Positions 56,021 to 64,000 of a DNA stretch of 64,000 nucleotides are shown here, one piece after another. Every line of letters starts with the position of its first letter. Position 1 is the stretch's first letter. Both the position numbers and the translations under genes were made by a program. Source of the stretch: Acheta domesticus (lineage: Eukaryota > Arthropoda > Insecta > Orthoptera > Gryllidae). The stretch lies in contig JAHLJT010009419.1 in assembly GCA_031308135.1 (NCBI GenBank), forward strand, positions 182,234,856-182,298,855, read 5' to 3'. The notes beneath the pieces are model-generated. The model had not been told where the DNA came from. It did no database searches and saw nothing but the letters and a program-made list of their open reading frames with translations.

Positions 56021-59000
56021 TACATGTACCCGTGCGAGAACTCTTGCATGTTAAACCCCATCCTTTCCTTATCCCTTTGTCTATCCTTTCTATTAATAAG
56101 GACCGTTTGTTAATGAAACATGTTTATTTCTTTAAATATGTATAAATGTAACTTCTAAGGAACTTACAGAATATCAGGCAAAAATAATAATACAATTTAT
56201 GTAGGAAACAAATTTTCTACAAAGGTTTATTCAGCATTACAGAGAGATGTTCTTGGAAAAATTCATACTTCTTTAAAAACATCATTTGAAGAAATTTAAA
56301 ATTTCTCGAGAGTTTGCTTTTCACTTCCATTGATTGTCACAAAAATATTAGAAAAGGTTTTTACTCTTGAGAACGCCAAGTAAAGTAGTGCGAAAATACC
56401 GGATCGGGCAAGTACAATCCTACTCTATGCAATATTATTTAACTTTCCTTGATTTGTTATGTGGAACAGAGGAGGTTTTGGAGAGGCAGGGTGCCAGCTT
56501 GCTGGGGCGTGAAAATTAGAAAATGATTTCTCTACTAAAAAGTATTGTATTATTTTCTGCTTTGTAATGTACCTCAAGAAAATCAATTTCGAGCCAAAAA
56601 ATAATCAAAGTAATATTTTCACCTTTAAGTACTAAATACCATTTGTTACCATTAGAAACAATTTAGTAGGCTTAGAATTCACTTCGGTACATGGAAATGT
56701 TGCTCAAACAATGTTTGCGTACTGAATATCTTAACGACCCGACACTTTCAGTTTAATATCAATCAGTGTATTATTTACAATATGGGTTTGCAACTGGATG
56801 TTATTGTACATGCTTGTAGATACCGCCAACATTTAAATTGTGTGTTTGGACTGCGATTGGTGGCAGAGTCGAGTGATTTACACTTGGGTTTTTATTTCCT
56901 AGCATGTGGGGGGTTGTCTTCACCAAGGAATATCACAAGGCATTTCGTGTCTTTCTCCATTGTGCTGTTAGAAGTCGCATGATCACCAACACTGCTCGAT
57001 ACAGTAGGGATGAGGTGACTCCTAGCGGCAAGACCGAGAACAATGCGAAATAACGTAAGATATTCCATCATGAAGACAAGTCCCCACACGCCAAGAAATT
57101 AAAACCCAAGTATACACTATTCTTTCTATAATTTTAAATTTAGTTGTTTTTTAAATTAATTGACATAGCTAACACTTTCTGATTTTTGTTTTTCATTTAT
57201 ATAAAGATAATTTACTTTAGGTAATTTAAAAAGTTAGTTCTTTGTGTTCTGCCATAGCACAAATTTTCTCCTACTACCTCCGCGTACCCATGCGAGAACT
57301 CTCGCATGTTAAACCCCACACTCATCCCTTCTATTTCCATTCTAAGCATAGTTCTATAAACAAAACGTGTATACTTGTTTAAAAATGTATAAAGGTAACT
57401 TACAATGCACCAACACAATATCAAATAAAAATAAAGAACAATGCAATTGATGTTTAAAAGAAATTTTCAACTAAGATTTATTCAGTATTATGGAGAGATT
57501 TCTTGAAACAATTCACAACACTTCCTTAAAGACATCTGAAGTAATTATTCAATATTTTTTGACAGCTAGCTTTTAGCTTATCATTACAGTCACAAAAAAA
57601 TATTAGCTTTTAACTTTTAAGAAAGCTACATGTCTGAACCCATGGATTTGGAAATTTCAATAAATCACTGCTGATAACGAAAATACTGGTAAAGGTAAAA
57701 CACAGTCATCACTCTTCTGTACACCAACATCCCTCTATAATTAAGTACATAGCACTTACGAATACTGAATGGTTTCATTACACGCATAAGACACATCTTC
57801 GTAGGTATCAAGCAAATATAAAAATACTTCTCGTTGTTGCTGGAGAGCAAATCTTGAATTAATAGTTATAAACCTTGTCAGACTGCACAAACCACGGTGT
57901 ATACAGAAAGGGTAAATATAAGATTGAGGAATCTAAGCCTTCTAAGCATGTCATCACAAAAATGGGTACCAGAAGCAAGGGCTGAAATATTGAGGTGGTC
58001 TTGATAGTATTGAAGTGTGGAACCGAAAATTCAACTGAATGTTGAGGAAGGTGTCATCTTATAGAGCATGGTGTGAAAATGTTTCTTTGAGACCTTTGGC
58101 CTCAAAAATTTTAGTTTTTAAGGCCCCAGAACGCTTTGTTTAGGAGTTATTTGATGAAAACTTTGGCAAGTGTTGTGGGTTGCATTTGACTTTAATATTT
58201 AGATGCGTTATTTTAAACAAATCCTTCATATTTTTAAAGTCAAAGTGCAATTTGTCACGGCTCTGTGAAATTCTCTATCTTTAGAGATCTCATTTATAAA
58301 GATTGGTTGCATGTGAGAGCCACAAAAGAAAGGAATACTACTGAAATAATACAGATTACAAACCGCTTTACAAAGTATTCGTAAGGCGAGAAAGTAATAA
58401 TAATTTTTGGAACCGTTAGGGATATGTAAGTTCATCGCATGCCTTCTGGTTATATTATATTACAATTTACCCATAATTTTACTTAAATTGGTTCATACAG
58501 ATATATACTAGACAACATTTGACATGTCATATGCTTCAGAAATCGAATAATAGAGTTGAAAAATTGTTTAAAAGATGCAGTTAGGGAAAACACAGACAAG
58601 GCCTGTCTATTTATCTGCATTGATTCTATTCATGAGTAGAAGTACTTCAAATGATTTTCAATAAAGTATCTACACTCTTCAATGTTTCTTCCTGCAACAT
58701 CACATTCATCAAATTAAAATCCCCATCTGGGGATCGAACTCGGCATCTCCCTTATTGAAGATCTCAACCTGAAGGTGCTTTAACCAGCTGTGCCACAGAA
58801 CTGACATGTGGACCAACTACTTATATTTTAGTGAAAACGTAATTGTATCAGTTCTCTCATTAGGAAGCCAGTAATTGTCAACATGCGAAAAACATGTCTT
58901 TCAAACATGACCAAGAAAGGCAGTGGTGAACGGCTTACTCCAAATAATTTATCCGCTGATCGGCATTTGAAAAATAACTACTGCGAGAAAGTATGTGCCA

Positions 59001-62000
59001 TTCTATAGCACCACTAGTTTATTTATATATTTACTGTCCCTTATTACACACATGCAGAAAATTTAAAGAAAAAATTTGGAGCGGTTTTTGAGAAAGTTTT
59101 TATCTGTAAATTTGAATCGCAACTTACGTAAAAAACTACTCGTTTTACCGAAAAATTGTACATGACCTAATTTGAAGTGCTAATTTTGTACAACCGACTT
59201 TGAGGCAAAAATCTCTATCTTCAATTTTGCAATTTTTAAACAGTTTTTTGCAATTTTCGGAAAATTGGGCCTATCAACGAAAATGATACCTACGTCATTC
59301 CCTTCAACATTCTTCACACTATTCAACAACAAAATATAAATTTGGAATTTTCTTTTAACTTTGAAAATCTCAAAATGGGCTTCGTGTAAAGTACTCTCAA
59401 ATACTAAAATATTGGTTTCAAATTCCAGAGGCCTTGAGACGAGTAAAAACGATCGGGGAATATCAATTTTGAAGAAAATCAGCCAAACGGTTTAGGCGCT
59501 AGCGTTGACCACAGACGGACAGACGGACATTTTGCCGTCAATCGATTTTGCAGTATTAAGAAGCAACAAATCATGGATTTTGACTACACCACGAGAGAGA
59601 GGATTTTTTTTCTAAATTTAGCAACAGGTTTTATTGACTTTTTCGTTACCAGACCCCTGCTATAAGAGTTTTTCTGGCGAAAGTTCCCCGTTTTCCAGCG
59701 CACGATTACTTAACTTTCTCTTCTTACGAAGTATTCATAAAGCAAGAAAGTAAAAAAGGAATGTTGCAATATATGTGAATAACCACTCCTCATAATGATA
59801 AAAATCACCTCCCAATAATTTTTACTTTTGCCTTTTCCGTAACCATAATTTTTTCATGAATCAGAACTTTACTTAGATTTTATGAACCTAGAACATTAAT
59901 CAGATTAAATAAACTCCCAATTCAAAGAAAAGTTAATTGACTAATTAACTTGAAACAGTGAAACTCCCTCATAATGAAACATACCCCATCCTGAATGGTA
60001 AACTGAATAGCATTTCCATCTTGATCCGTAACATGGAGCTGTGGTTCCAGCTGGATGGTTGCAGTCTGAGACAGCTGGTCTAGCTGAAGTTGTGTGGGGT
60101 CTGGTTCTGGAACCACTACTTCTTCAGGCTGAACTTCTGCAGTAATTTGACTCAGAGGATCACTCTAGAAAAAATTAATATTACACATCAAACAATTTTC
60201 TACATAGTGTGCCCACACCAAAACTTTATTTCCATTATTGTTAAATTAATCATGAGCACGGAAATAACTGCCTTCAGCAGAGTAGTACCTATGGTTACTT
60301 TACTATTTCATGTACACAGTGTATGTATATAAGTATGGTATCCCACGCTTGAGAACATAAATTTTCCAGGTTCTGGTTTACACTGATTTTCCACACACAT
60401 GTTCATGTTTAAACATTTAATTCTTCATGAATCCTATTCACAATTGACTGCCAGTGGTCATGTCGCATCCTGCTGTGGTTGCTGACAGCCACATAGAAGT
60501 AGTATTATAGGGAATTTTGAATTACATAAATACACGATCAAATTATATGTATCTGCATGGAATGTATGCATGTACTTGTGATGTACATGTAAGCAATTAT
60601 CATAAACTGTATCAAATTTTGTATACCCAAGAGAATATTAATAAAATAAAAATTATAAATTAAAAAGTTATGATGTATAAGTTGTTACAATTTATGGAAA
60701 CGTTTTTTCAGCAATGTTATATTGATTGAATCAGTTAGATAACAAAGAAAATATTCAAAATTCTGCATCTATACTGAAACTATACTGATATATTATATAA
60801 TTATAATATCATAGAAACCAACTAAATTGGCACAGTACTCTCACTCATGCATTTTGATGGAGTGAGTATGGACTGTTGTCAGAAATATATTTTCCTATGT
60901 ATCCTTCCTTCAATAAAAATGTGTACTCAAACTTATTGTTAGGTGCAGTCAGCCTCGCCAACTAATTCTGACTTTAATTATAAATGTTAATATGTAACAA
61001 ATAAAATCAATACAAATTGTTTTTACTGTTATATAATTTATTTTTACTTAAAAATGAATGGAGGGTGTTGCAAGCGTTATGTATTTAGGGGGTTCAAGTG
61101 GGTGATTCAGGCTCATTACGGGGGGATAAAAGACCAAAACTAAGTAGATAGCATTTACCCAAACGTTTAGCAAAGCGTTTCACTCAGTCAATAACATTTT
61201 GCTCGTTTTGAAAATTAAATCATTCAGCAATGGGGATCACTTCTTGATAGATTTTCAAGTTATTTAATAGAATTCAATTTGATAAATATAAAAAATTTTA
61301 ATTTTGATGCTCTTGAAATTTCACTGGGTATGCCCTAAGGTTCATCTCTTGGTCCAATTTTTTCCTTAAGCTTATAAATGCTTTTAGCCTTATTTTTAAA
61401 AACACTGAAATTTTACTGTTTGCTGATGATTTGAAACTGTTCAAAATGTATCAAATCTAACAATGACATTGGGAATTTATAAAATGATTTATTGGATCTT
61501 CATTCTTGAATCCTTTCAAACCATTTACACCTTAACTTTCACAAATGCAAATACATAACATTTTCAAAAAGTACTGCACTTTGATAGTACACACTCAACA
61601 ATGTTAATCTCAAACACGTTTACTCAATACGAAATCTTGGTCAAATTTAAGACAGTAAAATGAAATTTAACAAATAAATTGATATCAATAAATCATTACA
61701 ACAGTTTGGTCTAATTGAGCACTCTTGTAAAGAAATATAAAGTAGTCTAGCATTGAAAAATCTGTATGTTTTCTTAGATCACATATGTTCTTTGCCTCTA
61801 CTGTATGATCACCACACTTTAATGTACACATTAATAAAAGAGGAATAGTGCAAAACAGATTTTTTTAAATTCTTGCACAAGGTTGACTCTTCCAGATCTT
61901 AATCTTAATCATAATCATAATTATGTAAACATTTCTTTAGAATCTGTAATTCCTATCCTTCATTCTTATAATGATATATTTTTATACAAATAAATAAATG

Positions 62001-63383
62001 AACAACTCAATAGATAGTGCAGTACTTCTAAACATATTGATGTTTCGAGTTCCATAACGATGAGCGAGAGATTTCTTTCACAAAAATGTATCATATTAAC
62101 CTGAATATAAAATGCATCTCCCCATCCCCCAAATCTCATTCAAAACATTTGAGGTCGTCTTAAATTTGTACATTAAGCCTACCCTAGCTAAGATGCATGT
62201 TTTTACACTGCCTTCCCATGTCATGAAAATCATAAATGTTGACATTTCGATACACTGGAGAGGCAATAAAAATATCATGGGTATCTATTATATATTATTA
62301 CTCAATCACTATAACAAAATATTAGTGATATAATCTCGCAACCATCATGAATTTGCAGGCAGATTCAGACCAATATTTTTGAATGGGCTTGTAAAGAGAG
62401 AATCTCAAATAAATGCCATTGCATCAGGTGACGTGAAGTGAAAAGGATTAAAAATCGTTGCTAAGGTATTTAGCATGGATTTACAATACTCTTACACCTG
62501 ACTTAGGCATAAATATTTAGAATTTGTGTCACTGTGCACTTCAAATTAAAAAGAAACCAACAGATATGGTCTTTGCCATCAGTTGTGAAAGAATGAATGA
62601 TCTAGAAATCTGACACCGGTTGACAGATGTTGCATAACATTCCTACTGATAGTTTGGCTGCTGCGGGATGCATGGAGGTCATGGAAAGTGTTGATGCAAA
62701 ATACCTCCAAAACAATATTTCTAATAATTCATAGCATTTTAAAATTTGGATATGTGGGTTTTGTAAGATGTTCTACCAGGTGGTGACACTTGGTGTAAGA
62801 TGTTCTACCAGGTGGTGAATCTGAGTGTCCAAATGTTGGGAGTAAGAAATAAGGTGGAATTACATCTGAATATCACAAATCTCAACTGCTGTGTGTTCAA
62901 AATGGAAAAAGGTAGCAAGCTGACTCTAATAGCATGGATAAAGGATCATAATTCTGATAAACTCTAACAAACTTTCAACAATCAACATCAACAAACTTTC
63001 AACAAAACAACAACAATCAACATCAACAACTTTCAACATCATCAAACACCTCAAATTATTAAATATTAAATACATCAATTAAATAGCACACTCACTTTGT
63101 CTTCCTGTAATGTAGGTGCAGCCTCTTCCTGGATGCCATCTACAATATGCAAAGTTCTTGCCTCACCAGGATCCTCTGGATCTTGGTATGTAACATAAAT
63201 AATTTGTTGAATATCATCTTCTTTCTTGACACCCTCTCCTCCAGTACCATCATCCTCTGTGCCTTCCCCTCTCGCTGCCTCATTTGACAAATGGCTGCGA
63301 ATGATATTCCATACTGTTCCATCAACTGGTACAGTGTCTTGAGTAACAGGATTTTCTTCTTCCTTTAAATCTCGATGCTTTCC
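52443..63383 (-). CDS. Unrecognised host gene, four 3' exons
   Basis: Minus-strand exons 63383-63096 (96 codons), 60164-59985 (60), 53988-53848 (47) and 52616-52443 (57 codons and stop) have GT-AG borders and all lie in phase 0, so they join into one frame. The 5' exons lie beyond the right edge. The protein is acidic and polar: exon 1 has [20 protein letters not shown], exon 2 is rich in Gln, Glu and Val with [20 protein letters not shown], exon 3 has [20 protein letters not shown], exon 4 ends [14 protein letters not shown]. No catalytic motif, zinc finger or membrane segment is visible in these parts. The Gln-rich character suggests a transcription-related nuclear protein, but I cannot name it. 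Introns hold several repeats. Confidence 0.75.
54604..54691. repeat. Compound microsatellite
   Basis: TATC-type and TA-type repeats directly left of the foldback element, which has inserted into TA-rich DNA. Confidence 0.85.
54694..55924. mobile_element. Foldback-type MITE with ~500-bp inverted arms
   Basis: The left end CAGGGTGAGTCACGTAACTT and the right end with its exact complement frame 1,231 bp. The arms (about 54694-55215 and 55425-55924) are inverted copies over most of their length, with some mismatches and small gaps, around a ~210-bp AT-rich spacer. TA lies on both sides (54692-54693 and 55925-55926), the target used by Tc1/mariner-type enzymes. There is no coding capacity. It sits in the 6-kb intron between the third and second last exons of the unknown gene's visible part. 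Confidence 0.9.
55925..56011. repeat. (TA)n microsatellite
   Basis: Over forty TA units to the right of the foldback element, followed by CA units. Together with the TA-rich left flank it suggests insertion within a TA tract that later grew. Confidence 0.95.
56026..56385. repeat. Direct repeat, copy A
   Basis: Begins CCCGTGCGAGAACTCTTGCA and TTAAACCCCA, and resembles 57282-57640 along ~350 bp, with shared blocks such as TTTATTCAGYATTA and GTCACAAAAA. Confidence 0.75.
56877..57117. mobile_element. Small MITE with ~65-bp inverted ends
   Basis: Left arm from about 56877 (ACACTTGGGTTTTTATTTCC, later GTGGGGGGTTGTCTTCA) pairs with the inverse of 57050-57117 (ATACTTGGGTTTTAATTTCT, GTGTGGGGACTTGTCTTCA). 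It lies between the two direct-repeat copies. The exact ends and target duplication are not clear. Confidence 0.7.
57282..57640. repeat. Direct repeat, copy B
   Basis: Diverged copy of 56026-56385. Its start holds a 9-bp perfect hairpin CATGCGAGA-AC-TCTCGCATG (57289-57308). Confidence 0.75.
58700..58812 (-). mobile_element. tRNA-derived SINE head, minus strand
   Basis: On the minus strand A-box TGGCACAGCTGG (58795-58784) and B-box GTTCGATCC (58739-58731) have tRNA spacing. The acceptor stem does not pair, so it is a SINE or tRNA relic rather than a working tRNA. The body and tail beyond 58700 are not defined. Confidence 0.6.
58900..59770. repeat. Dispersed repeat remnant
   Basis: Includes CCACAGACGGACAGACGGAC near 59507 and a motif GAAGTATTCATAAAGCAAGA near 59728 that recurs as AAGTATTCGTAAGGCGAGAA near 58373. 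The block near 58975-59025 recurs inverted at about 26112-26160. The family is not recognised. Confidence 0.4.
60165..61309. other. Intron of the unknown gene without a recognised element
   Basis: AT-rich; nothing coding or repetitive could be assigned. Confidence 0.45.
61310..61985 (+). mobile_element. Old LINE reverse-transcriptase relic (CR1/Jockey-like)
   Basis: Decayed RT text in several frames: ISLGMP, then GSSLGPIF near 61315-61365, the palm motif [11 protein letters not shown] in broken frames near 61415-61450, [17 protein letters not shown] near 61520-61570, then a block like [20 protein letters not shown] near 61755-61815. Order and spacing match the RT core of CR1/Jockey LINEs. 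There are many stops. Borders are approximate. It lies in an intron of the unknown minus-strand gene. Confidence 0.65.
61986..63095. other. Intron sequence, short tandem duplication
   Basis: TGTTCTACCAGGTGGTGA occurs at about 62769 and 62801 in tandem. Otherwise no feature was recognised. Confidence 0.45.
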
Positions 63384-64000
63384 CTGTGAAGAATTCAGAG
63401 GAAAAAATAAAGGAATTAGCATCAATCCCTTCCTTCACACATATGAGCAAATAGAAATGCAAACACATTTCCTGAATGTTCAAGCAAGCTGAAGAATTTA
63501 ATTTCAAAAAAAGAATTAGGCAAGCAAGCAAACAACAGAACATACTGATAGTAACCACTTGTGGTATATCTATCAAGAAGTTTTACTTCAAAATTAAAAA
63601 TGTCACATTTCATAAACTGAAGTGAAAAAAGAAAAGAAAGAAAAAGAACAGGAAAGGGAGGAAAATTGTAAATACTATTCTCGCAAAAACTACAAAATAT
63701 GTATGTTACTTTAGGCATCCGTTTTTCAAAGCTATGTAAACTTTGTTGATTTCATTGTTCAAGGACTCTGTGGCTTTAAACTCTACCTAAATCAATGGAT
63801 AAAAATCGTATTACAATGCCTCTAAAATTTACAAGTGTTGCACTAGGTCAACTTATTTACACCTTATAAACAATTTTATTAAAAAACGAAAATTTGTATC
63901 ACATGAGCAATAATCCACAATAAAGACATTTGAGGCATCCAGTGAAAGAGGAAGTAAACCCAAAAGGTTATGGAACTCATACAATGAGATAAATTGAGTT
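63384..64000. other. Intron or flank upstream of the first visible exon
   Basis: Follows the acceptor at 63384-63386 (CAG on the minus strand). No further exon of the unknown gene could be supported before the window edge. Confidence 0.45.

Noticed and set aside
55840..56145. Tyr/Ile repeat proteins on both strands
   Set aside because: Translations of the (TA)n microsatellite.
58700..58812. Functional tRNA gene
   Set aside because: A and B boxes are present but the acceptor stem does not pair and no terminator follows.

Overview
The window looks like nuclear DNA of an insect or close arthropod relative. It is AT-rich, has genes with many short exons, and is packed with transposable elements of arthropod type: an errantivirus-like LTR element with env, an RTE-like and a Jockey-like LINE, a piggyBac-like element, IS630-type DDE transposases, tRNA-derived SINEs and MITEs. 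I see no bacterial genes, rRNA, functional tRNA or CRISPR array. No species can be named from the sequence alone.

Layout. 1-4,000: a decayed coding relic and a 5'-truncated LINE with its target duplication. 4,076-14,788: a 10.7-kb LTR element with apparently identical LTRs, gag, pro, pol and a spliced env. 15,434-25,277, minus strand: ten exons of an SMCR8 homologue, joined by introns that are consistent in phase; intron 5 holds a second LINE fragment, and the last exons are not visible. 26,848-36,300: satellite-like repeat, an HTH relic, an IS630-type transposase split by a MITE, and a SINE. 36,349-42,506: two 162-bp tandem units, the second cut by a piggyBac-like element and by a Jockey-like LINE. 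45,440-48,899: four ~0.3-kb tandem repeats and an intron-containing IS630-type transposase pseudogene on the minus strand. 50,055-50,535: the same satellite-like repeat as at 26.9 kb. 52,443-63,383, minus strand: four 3' exons of a host gene I do not recognise, with a foldback element, a small MITE, duplicated blocks and a SINE in its introns. 61,310-61,985: an old LINE reverse-transcriptase relic.

How the parts fit. Two host genes on the minus strand (SMCR8-like and the unknown one) frame the window, and most other features are insertions in their introns or between them. The liveliest parts are the LTR element, whose LTR carries a start codon and splice donor that fit in frame with acceptors before both gag and env, and the 162-bp tandem locus, whose undisturbed copy gives the empty site for two insertions. 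Several frame breaks in unrelated elements fall in mononucleotide runs, so sequencing or assembly error has to be weighed against real decay.
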